Assembly (NCBI RefSeq): GCF_008711155.1
Contig: NZ_VUYQ01000001.1
Span: 682,001-746,000, forward strand
From: Dechloromonas sp. CZR5
Lineage (GTDB): Bacteria > Pseudomonadota > Gammaproteobacteria > Burkholderiales > Rhodocyclaceae
Direction: 5' to 3'
Length of the DNA stretch: 64,000 nt
Positions 43,471 to 55,729 of this stretch are shown in pieces (within the stretch, counting starts at the first letter, position 1; each line of letters begins with the position of its first letter). The translations under genes and the position numbers were made by a program. A model generated the notes under the pieces. That model was not told the DNA's origin, did no database searches, and was given only the letters and a program-made list of their open reading frames with translations.

Positions 43471-44322
43471 TTATCCGGAGGGAAGTGCCGTGTCGAAACC
43501 GGCTATCCGCACGTCGACCGTCATCGACAGTTTGCTCAGCGCCGCCGCCCGGGCGCGGCCTTCGGGGCTGGCACGGTAGAGGTGAGGGGTCATCGCCAGC
43601 AGGTCGGCAATCTGCTCCTGGCTGTCGAGCGCCAGCGTGAAGCGCACGGTTTCGACTTGCGGCGCGCGGAAGCCCGGCGGCGCGGCGGTGTCGGACGGGC
43701 GCTGCGGCTTTAGCGTCGGGTAGATGATCTCGCGCAGTTCGCGCAGGTGGTCCGGGCCGGCGTCGACCTGGATCAGCCGCCCGCCCGGCTTGAGGGTGCG
43801 GGCGAATTCGGTGTAGACCGGGAAGCCGAACAGGCACAGCACGCGGTCGAGGGTGCCGTCGAGTACTGGCAGGCGGGCATTGGTGCCGACCACCCAGTTC
43901 GGGTGCGGGTCTTGTTTGGCGGCGGCGAGGACGGCCCATTTGGAGATGTCGAGGCCGAGAATGGCCAGCGACTGTCCCGGTCCGCTCGCGGTGGCGGCCA
44001 GCTGGCGCAGGTAGTAGCCTTCGCCGCAGCCGGCGTCGAGACAGGCGGCGTTTGCCGGCAGGTCGGCCAGCGCGGCGCGGGCGACGGCTTCGGCAATCGG
44101 CTGGTAATGGCCGGCATTGAGGAAGCGGCGGCGGGCGGCGACCATCTCCTTGCTGTCGCCGGGGTCGAGCGAGCGCTTGTGTTGCACCGGCAGAAGATGC
44201 GTGTGTCCTTGGCTGGCGACGTCGAAGCTGTGGCCCGTAGCGCACTTCCACGTACCGCCTTCGCGGTGCAGCGGCGCACCGTCGAGGGGGCAGGCGAGGG
44301 CAGTGAAGGGCTGGATGCTCAT
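43471..44322 (-). CDS. rlmA: 23S rRNA (guanine-N1)-methyltransferase RlmA
   Basis: 283 aa from ATG 44322, where the E. coli RlmA N-terminus aligns; upstream in-frame sequence belongs to the overlapping region of the next gene. SAM-binding CLDAGCGEGYYLRQLA (about 92-107) and the conserved HLLPVQHKRSLDPGDS. The N-terminal zinc ribbon keeps C11, C27 and H31, but the second Cys of CPxC is Asp (CPLD, D14), so metal binding may be altered. It methylates 23S rRNA helix 35. Confidence 0.88.
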   Translation of the reverse strand: MSIQPFTALACPLDGAPLHREGGTWKCATGHSFDVASQGHTHLLPVQHKRSLDPGDSKEMVAARRRFLNAGHYQPIAEAVARAALADLPANAACLDAGCGEGYYLRQLAATASGPGQSLAILGLDISKWAVLAAAKQDPHPNWVVGTNARLPVLDGTLDRVLCLFGFPVYTEFARTLKPGGRLIQVDAGPDHLRELREIIYPTLKPQRPSDTAAPPGFRAPQVETVRFTLALDSQEQIADLLAMTPHLYRASPEGRARAAALSKLSMTVDVRIAGFDTALPSG

Positions 44323-44345
44323 GGGCTTCGCTGTGCGGGAGGCCG

Positions 44346-46010
44346 TCAGGCCGCCAGTTTGGCCTCTTCGCGGACGCGCTTGGCTTCGTCGAGCAGGTAG
44401 CGCTGGTAGTCCTCGAGGTCGCCGTCGAAGGGGCCGACGCCACCCTTGGAGACCAGCCAGAATTCGTCGCATACCGAGCGGAGCAGGGCGCGGTCGTGGC
44501 TGACCAGCATTACCGTGCCTTCGAATTCGTTGAGGGCGACGGCCAGCGCCTCGCGGGTGGCGAGGTCGAGGTGGTTGGTCGGCTCGTCCATCAGCAGCAG
44601 GTTGGGGCGTTGCCAGACCAGCATGCACAGCACCAGCCGCGCCTTTTCGCCGCCGCTCATGGTGCCGACGGCCTGCTTGACCATGTCGCCGCCGAAATTG
44701 AAGGTGCCGAGGAAATTGCGCAGCTCCTGCTCGCGACCGGGCAGGTTGCGGATGCCGGCGGCCAGCGCCTCCTTGGCCAGGCGCGTCATGTGTTCGAGCG
44801 GTGTGTCCTGCGGGCGCAGCACGTCAAGTTCCTGCTGCGCGAAGTAGCCGATGTTCAGGCCCTTGCCGACGGTGACTTCGCCGCTGATCGCCTTCAGGTC
44901 GTTGGCGATGGTCTTGACCAGCGTGGACTTGCCCTGGCCGTTGGCGCCGAGGATGCCGATGCGCTGGCCGGCCATGACCGAGCGGTTGATGCCGCGCACG
45001 ATGACGGTCGGCGGCGTGCCGGCGGGGGCGTCCTCGGGCGGCGGGTAGCCGATGGCGGTATCGACCATCGACAGCATCGGGTTGGGCAGGTTCTGCGGTT
45101 CCTGGAATTCGAAGCTGAACTCGGCCTCGGCCAGCACCGGCGCGATCTTTTCCATGCGGTCCAGCGCCTTGACCCGGCTCTGCGCCTGCTTGGCCTTGCT
45201 GGCCTTGGCCTTGAAGCGGTTGATGAAGGACTGCAGGTGGGCGATCTTCTCGGCCTGGCGGGCCGCGGTGGCCTGCTGCAGCACGATCTGCTCGGCGCGC
45301 ATGTCCTCGAACTTGCTGTAGTTGCCGCCGTAGCGCACCAGCTTGGCGTTGTCGATGTGCAGCGTGACGCCGGTGATGGCGTCGAGGAATTCGCGGTCGT
45401 GGCTGATCATGACCAGCGTGCCCGGGTAGCGCTTCAACCAGGCTTCGAGCCAGACCAGTGCGTCGAGGTCGAGGTGGTTGGTCGGTTCGTCGAGCAACAG
45501 GATGTCGGACGGGCACATCAGCGCCCGGGCCAGCTGCAGGCGCATGCGCCAGCCGCCGGAAAAGCTGTTCACCGGGTTGTGCAGCTCGCTGACCTTGAAG
45601 CCGAGGCCGAGGATCAGCGATTGGGCGCGCGCTTCGGCATCGTGTTCGCCGGCATCGTTGAGCGCCATGTAGGCTTCGGCCATGCGCATGCCGTCGTCGC
45701 TCGCCTCGGCTGCGGCGACTTCGTTGCGGGCGGCGAGCAGCGGGGTGTCACCGTCGATGACGAAGTCGGTGGCGCTCTGCTCGGTTTCCGGCATGTCCTG
45801 CGCCACCTGGCCCATGCGCCATTGCGCGGGAATCGAATAGTCGCCGCCGTCCTCGTGCAGGGTGCCGTTGAGCAGGGCGAACAGGGTTGATTTGCCGGCG
45901 CCGTTGCGGCCGACCAGGCCGACCTTTTCGCCGGGGTTGATGGTGACTGATGCCTTGTCGAGCAGTGTCTTGGTACCGCGGCGCAGCGTGACGTTGCGGA
46001 GGATGATCAT
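44346..46010 (-). CDS. ABC-F family ATPase (YheS-like)
   Basis: 554 aa with two ABC modules and no membrane segments. Walker A motifs GRNGAGKST (about 34-42) and GANGQGKST (about 345-353), signatures SFSGGWRMRLQLA and TMSGGEKARLVLC, and a charged linker with KAKASKAKQAQSRVKALDR between them. ABC-F proteins act on ribosomes to resolve stalled or slow translation. Closest in layout to E. coli YheS but without its C-terminal extension. Ends 23 nt before rlmA; the two could be co-transcribed. Confidence 0.9.
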   Translation of the reverse strand: MIILRNVTLRRGTKTLLDKASVTINPGEKVGLVGRNGAGKSTLFALLNGTLHEDGGDYSIPAQWRMGQVAQDMPETEQSATDFVIDGDTPLLAARNEVAAAEASDDGMRMAEAYMALNDAGEHDAEARAQSLILGLGFKVSELHNPVNSFSGGWRMRLQLARALMCPSDILLLDEPTNHLDLDALVWLEAWLKRYPGTLVMISHDREFLDAITGVTLHIDNAKLVRYGGNYSKFEDMRAEQIVLQQATAARQAEKIAHLQSFINRFKAKASKAKQAQSRVKALDRMEKIAPVLAEAEFSFEFQEPQNLPNPMLSMVDTAIGYPPPEDAPAGTPPTVIVRGINRSVMAGQRIGILGANGQGKSTLVKTIANDLKAISGEVTVGKGLNIGYFAQQELDVLRPQDTPLEHMTRLAKEALAAGIRNLPGREQELRNFLGTFNFGGDMVKQAVGTMSGGEKARLVLCMLVWQRPNLLLMDEPTNHLDLATREALAVALNEFEGTVMLVSHDRALLRSVCDEFWLVSKGGVGPFDGDLEDYQRYLLDEAKRVREEAKLAA

Positions 46011-46169
46011 GCGTGAAACTTTCGGGGAGGGTCGGGCCGCCTGGTTGCGTTTCCGACAAGGGGCGAGATTGTATCTGATTGATCTCGCGAATGTTTTTTC
46101 TGATGTCCGTTTTGCTTGAAATCGGTCATCGAAACTGCTTCCGGCGGCTTGCCCGCGGCCGGCTTTTCT

Positions 46170-46430
46170 TCAATCGGCCAGTCGCTCCATCTGGCGTGGC
46201 GCCAGACCGACCAGGATCAGTTGCGTTCCCGCATCGCCGTTCCACCACACCGCCACCCAGCCGGTACCGTCGGCGTCGATACGCTCGATGGCGCAGCGGG
46301 CGCCGATCAGGTCCATGAACATCTCCAGTCGGTCTTCTTCCAGTTCCGGGTCGGGCGATATGTCGAGGACAAGAACCATGTCACCGACGGCGACGCTGCG
46401 GCCATTGACGTCTTTGGTTGTGAATTGCAT
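46170..46430 (-). CDS. Small hypothetical protein
   Basis: 86 aa from ATG 46430, which has a strong AGGAGG six nt upstream. The frame is open further upstream but without a good start. The sequence is acidic in the middle (SPDPELEEDRLEMF) and beta-rich (GDMVLVLD, GWVAVWWNGD, TQLILVGLAP), suggesting a small SH3-like or beta-barrel protein. No family recognised. Stands alone between the ABC-F gene and the enolase gene; the flanking 46431-46656 shows nothing further. Confidence 0.6.
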   Translation of the reverse strand: MQFTTKDVNGRSVAVGDMVLVLDISPDPELEEDRLEMFMDLIGARCAIERIDADGTGWVAVWWNGDAGTQLILVGLAPRQMERLAD

Positions 46431-46656
46431 GGCGGCCTCCTGGCGGGGGCTGTCAGCCGTGTTGCAAAACCGACAGCGGACCGGCGTTTGACCGCAGGTT
46501 TGCGACAAACGTGCCACGCCATGTCATTCGGGCGTTGACCGGCGCCCTGCACGATAGCTTCCGTAGCGGCCGGATTTCGGGCCATGGCGCCTCCGGCGGT
46601 GCGCCCGGCGGAGCGGGCGCATGCGGAGGGCCATGGGGGGCTATCGACTCGCGCCT

Positions 46657-47955
<1,299 letters not shown>

Positions 47956-49374
47956 TCAGTTGATGTGCGCAATGCGCAGCAGGTTGGTCGTTCCCGGCGT
48001 GCCGAAGGGCAGGCCGGCGACGATGGCGATGGCCGCGCCGGGCCCGCCGAAACCTTCGGCATGCGCCGTATGGCAGGCGAGATCGCTCATTTCGCGGACA
48101 TCGAGCACGGTCGGGCAGAGCACCGGATAGACGCTCCACGCCAGCGCCAGCCGGCGTGCCGTGGCCAGTTCCGGCGTCATGCCGATGATCGGCGCCTGCG
48201 GGCGCTCGCGTGCCATGCGCAGGGCCGAGTACCCGGAGGTGGTGTAGGCCACCGAGGCGGCGACCGGGAGCGTGCTGACGGCGCAACGCATGGCCGCCCC
48301 GATCGCATCGGCCGCGTCCGGGCGGGATGGCGTGCGCGTCGCGTCCAGCCCTTCCCGGTAGTGCGGATCGGCTTCGGTGTGGGCGATGATGCCGCTCATC
48401 ATGCGTACCGCCTCGACCGGATAGCGCCCGGAGGCCGATTCGGCCGACAGCATGACCGCGTCGGCCCCATCGTAGATCGCGGTCGCCACGTCGGACGCTT
48501 CGGCGCGTGTCGGTACCGGCGCCGAAATCATCGATTCCAGCATCTGGGTCGCGACGATGACCGGCTTGCCGGCCTTGCGGCAAGCGCGGACGATGCGTTT
48601 CTGGATCGTCGGCACCTGTTCGGGGGGCATTTCGACGCCGAGATCGCCACGGGCGACCATGACCGCATCCGCTGCCTCGACGATGGGGTCGAGGCTGAGA
48701 ATGGCCATCGGCTTTTCCAGCTTGGCCACGATGCCGGCCTGATCCTGCACGATGGCCTTGATCTCGCTGATGTCCTCGGCGCGCTGGACGAAGGAGAGCG
48801 CCACCCAGTCCACGCCGAGCGCCAGGCCGAAGGCAAGATCGGCCTTGTCCTTGGCGGTCAGCGCGGACAGCGGCAGGACGACGCCGGGCACATTGACGCC
48901 CTTGCGGTCGGATACCGTGCCGCCGGCGATCACCCTGGTCTGCGCAAAGTCCGGGCCGCACGCCTCGACGCGCAGGCGGACCCTGCCGTCGTCGATGAGC
49001 AGATCGGTGCCGGCCTCCAGCGCGGCGAATATTTCGGGATGCGGCAGCGGTGCGCGAGCGGCGTCGCCCGCCGTCGCCGTATCGAGATCGAGCCGGAAAG
49101 CGGCGCCTTCTTCGAGCCGCACCGGCCCGGCGGCAAAGGTGCCGAGGCGCAGCTTGGGGCCCTGCAAGTCGACCAGGATGCCGACCGGGCGGCCCAGTTC
49201 ACGCTCGATGCGGCGGATGAATTCATGGTTGCGCCGGTGATCGTCGTGGCTGCCGTGGCTGAAGTTCAGCCGGAACACGTCGGCTCCGGCTTCGAACAGC
49301 GCGCGAATGGTGTCCGGATCCGCACTGGAAGGCCCCAGGGTGGCCACAATCTTGGCATTGCGTTTTCTGTACAT
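47956..49374 (-). CDS. pyk: Pyruvate kinase
   Basis: 472 aa. ATG 49374 starts MYRKRNAKIVATLGPSS, the conserved N-terminus. Substrate and metal residues in DVFRLNFSHGSHDDH and IMVARGDLGVEMP, and catalytic Lys in the LEKPMAI segment. It makes pyruvate and ATP from phosphoenolpyruvate. In the Agrobacterium vitis tartrate operon the equivalent gene is ttuE, next to ttuD, as here. 18 nt separate it from eno and 23 nt from the kinase gene. Confidence 0.94.
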   Translation of the reverse strand: MYRKRNAKIVATLGPSSADPDTIRALFEAGADVFRLNFSHGSHDDHRRNHEFIRRIERELGRPVGILVDLQGPKLRLGTFAAGPVRLEEGAAFRLDLDTATAGDAARAPLPHPEIFAALEAGTDLLIDDGRVRLRVEACGPDFAQTRVIAGGTVSDRKGVNVPGVVLPLSALTAKDKADLAFGLALGVDWVALSFVQRAEDISEIKAIVQDQAGIVAKLEKPMAILSLDPIVEAADAVMVARGDLGVEMPPEQVPTIQKRIVRACRKAGKPVIVATQMLESMISAPVPTRAEASDVATAIYDGADAVMLSAESASGRYPVEAVRMMSGIIAHTEADPHYREGLDATRTPSRPDAADAIGAAMRCAVSTLPVAASVAYTTSGYSALRMARERPQAPIIGMTPELATARRLALAWSVYPVLCPTVLDVREMSDLACHTAHAEGFGGPGAAIAIVAGLPFGTPGTTNLLRIAHIN

Positions 49375-49397
49375 GGTCTGTCGCTTGGGTGAATGGC

Positions 49398-50681
49398 TCA
49401 GGCTTCTGCCCGGCCGGTGATCAGAATGGCCCGGAAATCGTTCACATTGGTCAGCGTCGGGCCGGTGATGACGGAGTCGCCCAGGGTGCCGAAAAAGCCG
49501 TGGCCGTCGTTGGCGTCGAGGCTCTCTCTGGGGCGCAAGCCTAGCCGCCATGCCCGCTCCAGGCTGTCCGGAGCGAGGAAGGCGCCGGCGATCTCCTCCT
49601 GGCCGTCGACGCCATCGGTGTCGCCGGCCAGCGCATAAACCCCCGGCTCGCCATCGAGGGCGATGCCCAAGGAGAGCAGGAACTCGACGTTGCGTCCGCC
49701 GCGCCCGTCGCCGCGAACGGTAACCGTGGTTTCGCCGCCGGAGATCAGCACGCACGGGGTCTTGAACGGCAGGTCGTGGCGGGCGACCTGGCGGGCCAGC
49801 GCGGCGAGCACCTTGCCGACATCCCGCGCCTCACCCTCGATGCTGTCGCTCAGGACATACGCCGGAATGCCGGCCCGCGATGCCACCTCGGCTGCCCGGG
49901 CAAGCGCCATCTGCGGCGCGGCGACGATGCGGGTGATCGCCTGCGCCAGCCGCGGATCGTCCGGCTTGACCGACTCGCCTTCGCCGCTCTCGAGCACCCG
50001 GCGCACGCTATCCGGCAGGGCGATGTCGTAACGGCGGACGATGGCGAGCGCATCGGCGCAGGTGGTCGGGTCGCCGACGGTCGGTCCGGAGGCGATGTCG
50101 CACGGATTGTCGCCCGGTACGTCGGAAATCAGCAGGGTGACCACCTTGGCCGGATGGCAGGCCGCGGCCAGCCGCCCGCCCTTGACCTTCGACAGGTGGC
50201 GGCGTACGCAATTCATCTCGCTGATCGTTGCGCCCGAGGCCAGCAGGGCGCGATTGACCGCCTGCTTGTCGGCCAGCGAGATGCCGTCCAGCGGCAGGGC
50301 CAGCAGCGCCGAGCCGCCGCCGGAAATCAGGCAGAGGACGGTGTCGTCGGCAGTCAGGCCGGCGACGCGGTCGAGGATGCGCTGTGCCGCCGCCAGACCG
50401 GCTGCGTCGGGTACCGGATGCGCCGCTTCGACGATCTCGATGCGCTGGCAGGGCACGCCGTAACCGTAGCGGGTGACCACCAGGCCGCTCAGCTCGCCCG
50501 GCCAGTGTTGTTCGACGGTCCGTGCCATGGCGGCGGAGGCCTTGCCGGCACCGATGACGACCAGCCGTCCCCGGGGCGGTTCAGGCAGATGCTCCGGAAT
50601 GCAGCGATGGGGCTGGGCCGCTTCGATGGCGGCCTGGAACATCGAGGCCAATAGATCGCGCGGAGGAGTGGCGTGATTCAT
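49398..50681 (-). CDS. ttuD: Glycerate 2-kinase, MOFRL family (TtuD/GckA-like)
   Basis: 427 aa. N-terminal VVIGAGKASAAMARTVE and CLISGGGSALLALP motifs (DUF4147) and a C-terminal MOFRL domain with LISGGETTVTVRGDGRGGRNVEFLLS. Older literature calls this family hydroxypyruvate reductase; biochemically characterised members phosphorylate D-glycerate to 2-phosphoglycerate. Co-location with enolase and pyruvate kinase, which need 2-phosphoglycerate downstream, supports the kinase reading. Between the MFS permease and pyk in one operon. Confidence 0.9.
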   Translation of the reverse strand: MNHATPPRDLLASMFQAAIEAAQPHRCIPEHLPEPPRGRLVVIGAGKASAAMARTVEQHWPGELSGLVVTRYGYGVPCQRIEIVEAAHPVPDAAGLAAAQRILDRVAGLTADDTVLCLISGGGSALLALPLDGISLADKQAVNRALLASGATISEMNCVRRHLSKVKGGRLAAACHPAKVVTLLISDVPGDNPCDIASGPTVGDPTTCADALAIVRRYDIALPDSVRRVLESGEGESVKPDDPRLAQAITRIVAAPQMALARAAEVASRAGIPAYVLSDSIEGEARDVGKVLAALARQVARHDLPFKTPCVLISGGETTVTVRGDGRGGRNVEFLLSLGIALDGEPGVYALAGDTDGVDGQEEIAGAFLAPDSLERAWRLGLRPRESLDANDGHGFFGTLGDSVITGPTLTNVNDFRAILITGRAEA

Positions 50682-50741
50682 GACAAAAAACCCTTGAAAG
50701 TTTCGATGGCGGCGCAGTGCATGCTCCGCGCCGCCGCTCGT

Positions 50742-52073
50742 TCAGCGATTGACCACCTTGGCCGGTACGCGCAGCACCAGCATGGCGCCCAGGAAGAGTA
50801 CACCGGAGAGGACGTAGAGCGCGACTGTGGTGCCGCCGGTGGCGTCCTTGATCCAGCCGACCAGGAAGGGGCTGACGAAACCGGCTATCTGGCCGAGGGA
50901 GTTGATCAGCGCCAGGCCGCCGGCTGCGGCGGCGCTGCCCAGGAAGGCGGTCGGCAGCGGCCAGAACATCGGCAGGCCGGCCAGGGCGCCCATGGTGGCG
51001 AAAGAGAGGCCGACGAGGGCCAGTGTCGTGTTGCTGCCCGCCTGGGTGGCCAGCATCAGGCCGAACAATCCCATCAGCAGGGGAGCGCTGAGGTGCCAGC
51101 GGCGTTCCTTGCGGGCATCGCCGGAGCGGCCGATCCAGATCATGAAGATGCTCGCGCAGAGGTAGGGGATGGCGCTGATCCAGCCGACCATGGCGGGCGT
51201 TTGGAAACCGAGCGACTTGACGATGGTGGGCAGCCAGAAGTTGATGGCGTACACGCCCATCTGGATGCAGAAGTAAATCAGGCCGAGCAGCCAGACGTTC
51301 TTGTTCTTCAGCACGCTGGCGAAGGTGTCGGACGCCGTGCTGGTTTCCCGGCGCAGCTTCTCGTCCTTTTCCAGTTCGGCGCGGAGCATCGCCTTCTCAT
51401 CGTCGCTCAGCCATTTTGCCTGGTCGATTCCGTCGTTGAGCAGGAGATAGACGAGGAAGCCAAGCACCACCGTCGGCAGTCCCTGGAGCAGGAACATCCA
51501 CTGCCAGCCGGCCATGCCGCCCTGGCCGGCGAAGGATTGCATCATCCAGCCCGACAGCGGGCTGCCCAGCACGCCGGAAATCGGGATGGCCGACATGAAC
51601 AGGCCCATGATGCGACCGCGCCGGGAAGCCGGGAACCAGCTGGTGAAATAGAGGACGATGCCCGGAAAGAAGCCGGCCTCGAATACCCCGGTGATGAAGC
51701 GCAGGGTGTAGAACTGCTCCGGTGTCTGGACGAACATCAGCGAGGCCGAGGCGGTGCCCCAGGCGACCATCAGCGTCCCGATCACCTTGCGTGCGCCGAG
51801 CTTGTGCAGCAGCAGATTGCTCGGCACGCCGCTGAGGACGTAGCCGATGAAGAAGATGCCGGCGCCCAGCCCGTAGATCGTTTCGCTCCATTTCAGCGCG
51901 TCGAGCATCTGCAGCTTGGCGAAGCCGACGTTTACCCGGTCCAGATAATTGAACAGGTAACAGACGAAAATGAACGGAATCAGGTGGAAGGTGACCTTCC
52001 GGTAGGCATTTTCCAGGGTGCTCGGATCGCCCCCTCCGGCGACGGACAGCGCGCCGCTTCCAGCAGTAGTCAT
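50742..52073 (-). CDS. MFS permease, anion:cation symporter (ACS) type
   Basis: 443 aa from ATG 52073, which has AAGGAG upstream. Twelve membrane helices with a central cytosolic loop (about 205-240), and the family motif YLDRVNVGFAKLQM near helix 1. ACS members carry organic acids such as tartrate (TtuB), galactonate, glucarate and phthalate. Context with a glycerate kinase and a CdaR regulator suggests glycerate, tartrate or a sugar acid as substrate. First gene of the operon, divergent from cdaR. Confidence 0.88.
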   Translation of the reverse strand: MTTAGSGALSVAGGGDPSTLENAYRKVTFHLIPFIFVCYLFNYLDRVNVGFAKLQMLDALKWSETIYGLGAGIFFIGYVLSGVPSNLLLHKLGARKVIGTLMVAWGTASASLMFVQTPEQFYTLRFITGVFEAGFFPGIVLYFTSWFPASRRGRIMGLFMSAIPISGVLGSPLSGWMMQSFAGQGGMAGWQWMFLLQGLPTVVLGFLVYLLLNDGIDQAKWLSDDEKAMLRAELEKDEKLRRETSTASDTFASVLKNKNVWLLGLIYFCIQMGVYAINFWLPTIVKSLGFQTPAMVGWISAIPYLCASIFMIWIGRSGDARKERRWHLSAPLLMGLFGLMLATQAGSNTTLALVGLSFATMGALAGLPMFWPLPTAFLGSAAAAGGLALINSLGQIAGFVSPFLVGWIKDATGGTTVALYVLSGVLFLGAMLVLRVPAKVVNR

Positions 52074-52233
52074 GTTTGTCTCCTTTTCGATGATGGTGCC
52101 CTGAGGCAACGTCATCGTAGAAGGCAGCGTGTTTTTGGGCATTGGGCAAAAACACAAAAATTAAACATCGGTTAATTTATTTATTGTTCAAATGCACTAT
52201 TCTTGCGGGAAGAATTTCTTGCGAGAAACAAGC

Positions 52234-53388
52234 ATGATGATCGCTCCCGAACTGGCCCAGGAAATCGTCGAACGGGCAATGCAGGTACTGCCGCTCAATG
52301 TCAATGTGATGGATGCACGCGGCATCATCATCGCCAGCGGTACCCCTGAAAGAATTGGCGACCTGCATGCCGGCGCCCAGATGGTGCTGGCTCGCGGCGC
52401 TGCCGTCGAAATCGACCATGCGGCGACGAGCAGCCTGCCCGGTGCCAGGGCCGGTATCAACCTGCCGCTCTATGGGCGCGGCGAGATTTGCGGCGTGGTC
52501 GGCATTACCGGCACGCCGGACGAGGTTCGCCAGTTCGGGCAACTGTTGCGCATCACCGCCGAGATGATCATCGAACAGGCCTTGCTGACCGGCGAACTGC
52601 AGCGCGAGCGGCGCTACCGCGAGGAGTTTGTCTTCCAGCTGCTGAAACGCACCGGCGTTTCGCAGGAAAGCATGGCGGCCTGGGCGGCACGGCTAGGCAT
52701 CGATCTCAGCCAGCCGCACACGGTCACGGTGCTGCACGTTGGCGCCGACGACACCGAGCCCGACCGCCAGCTTCTCGACCTGCAGCGCGCCCAGGGCGAA
52801 CTGCTGAACCGCTGGGAAGACCTGCCCACCGCTGTGCTTTCCCCGTGCGAACTGGCGATTCTGGAACCTTTCGAGCGCTCGGAGCATCCCGCCGAATGCG
52901 CGCGCCAGGCACTGCTTCGCCTGAGCGAGCTGAACGCCCTTGTCGAGCAGCGACTCGAACTCGACTACATGCTGACGTCCGGTGTCGCCTTGCCGGGAAT
53001 CGCCGGCGCCTCGGCTTCCTACCAGTCCGCCGCGACCACCTTCGCCATTGCCCGGCAGCGCGGCGTCAAGCGCCCTTACGCTTCCTTTTACGAGCATACG
53101 CTGCCGGTGCTCCTGGTCGACCTGGACCTGGGCTGGAAAAAGGAACAATTCCTTGCCCCCTTTGCCCGCCTGACCGGCGATGATCCCAAATCGGTCGTGC
53201 TGATCCGGACGCTCCGTGCCTGGTTCGCCAACAACCGGCATCCGACACTGACCGCCAAGGCGCTGCATATCCACCGCAACACGCTCGACTACCGGCTGCA
53301 GAAAATCGGCGAGATGACCGGCATGAATCTCGATGCCATCGACGACACGCTGTTGCTCTACATCGGCATGCACTTGAGTGCGCCGTGA
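52234..53388 (+). CDS. cdaR: CdaR-family transcriptional regulator (sugar acid/glycerate responsive)
   Basis: 384 aa. The N-terminal diacid-recognition domain starts MMIAPELAQEIVERAMQVLPLN and continues VMDARGIIIASGTPERIGDLH, which aligns with E. coli CdaR. The C-terminal PucR-type HTH has KALHIHRNTLDYRLQKIGE. CdaR senses galactarate, glucarate or glycerate and activates uptake and catabolic genes. ATG 52234 chosen over 52192 because the domain begins there. It is divergent from the permease operon across a short AT-rich gap (52074-52233), which should hold both promoters. Confidence 0.9.
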   Translation: MMIAPELAQEIVERAMQVLPLNVNVMDARGIIIASGTPERIGDLHAGAQMVLARGAAVEIDHAATSSLPGARAGINLPLYGRGEICGVVGITGTPDEVRQFGQLLRITAEMIIEQALLTGELQRERRYREEFVFQLLKRTGVSQESMAAWAARLGIDLSQPHTVTVLHVGADDTEPDRQLLDLQRAQGELLNRWEDLPTAVLSPCELAILEPFERSEHPAECARQALLRLSELNALVEQRLELDYMLTSGVALPGIAGASASYQSAATTFAIARQRGVKRPYASFYEHTLPVLLVDLDLGWKKEQFLAPFARLTGDDPKSVVLIRTLRAWFANNRHPTLTAKALHIHRNTLDYRLQKIGEMTGMNLDAIDDTLLLYIGMHLSAP

Positions 53389-53462
53389 GGCATCGGCAAG
53401 CACGATGTCGGCAGGCCGCTTTGCCGACCCGGCCGGGCTTCCTCGCTGCCCGGTCGAGGCAA

Positions 53463-55050
<1,588 letters not shown>

Positions 55051-55062
55051 GATCAGGTCCGT

Positions 55063-55090
55063 TTGTTTATATACGCTACACTATAGCGCA
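55063..55090. promoter_or_regulatory. Candidate ModE operator 1 (modE promoter)
   Basis: Halves TTGTTTATATA and ACTATAGCGCA separated by 6 nt, compared with the published consensus ATCGCTATATA-N6-TATATAACGAT: 13 of 22 positions match. It starts 13 nt before the modE start codon, a typical autoregulatory position. Confidence 0.5.
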
Positions 55091-55175
55091 ATGCGAACGT
55101 CCCGGAAAAACAGGTGGCGCTATGGTTTAAATCGCTGAACGGTATTCGGTACATTATGTTCCAGAGCAAGCCGGA

Positions 55176-55203
55176 ATCGTTGTTCGTATTGGTATATAGC
55201 GAA
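55176..55203. promoter_or_regulatory. Candidate ModE operator 2 (molbindin promoter)
   Basis: Halves ATCGTTGTTCG and TATATAGCGAA separated by 6 nt: 15 of 22 consensus matches, the right half 9 of 11. About 40 nt before the molbindin start. Confidence 0.6.
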
Positions 55204-55241
55204 AACCGGGCCACAATGCCCGACAACTCAGGAGAAAAGGA

Positions 55242-55670
55242 ATGAACGTCAGCGCGCGCAACACATTCAGCGGCAAGATCACCGCCTTGACCGACGGTGC
55301 GGTCAATGCCGAGGTCGAAATCGGCTTGTCGGGAGGCGACAGGATTGTCGCAATCGTGACGGCAGGCAGCGTCAAATCGCTGGGCCTGGCCGTCGGCAAG
55401 GACGCCGTCGCCTACGTCAAGGCCCCTTGGGTCATGCTGCTGGCCGGTCCGCAGAACGTGAGGTTCTCGGCCCGCAACCAGCTGTCCGGCACGGTGAGCA
55501 GCGTGCAGAAGGGTGCCGTCAATACCGAAGTCGGCATCCAGTTGCCAGGGGGAGCGACTGTGTATGCCGTGGTGACCAACGAAGCGGTCATGGAGCTCGG
55601 CCTCAAGGCAGGGGTGGCGGCGACGGCGCTGATCAAGGCCAGCCACGTGATCCTCGGTGTCCCGGCCTGA
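55242..55670 (+). CDS. Molbindin with two Mop domains (ModG-like)
   Basis: 142 aa made of two tandem Mop/TOBE domains, each starting with an SARN motif (MNVSARNTFSGKI and VRFSARNQLSGTV). Such proteins bind molybdate in the cytosol for storage and homeostasis. AGGAGAAAAGG ribosome binding site. Divergent from modE, with a ModE-type site just upstream and a terminator just downstream, so it is a single-gene unit. Confidence 0.92.
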   Translation: MNVSARNTFSGKITALTDGAVNAEVEIGLSGGDRIVAIVTAGSVKSLGLAVGKDAVAYVKAPWVMLLAGPQNVRFSARNQLSGTVSSVQKGAVNTEVGIQLPGGATVYAVVTNEAVMELGLKAGVAATALIKASHVILGVPA

Positions 55671-55690
55671 CGCGACGGCAGCGTTACGCA

Positions 55691-55714
55691 GGGCGGCCAT
55701 GTGCCGCCCTTTTT
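55691..55714 (+). terminator. Terminator of the molbindin gene
   Basis: GGGCGGC-CATGT-GCCGCCC stem-loop followed by five T. Confidence 0.88.
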
Positions 55715-55729
55715 CTGTGTCCGGTGCCG

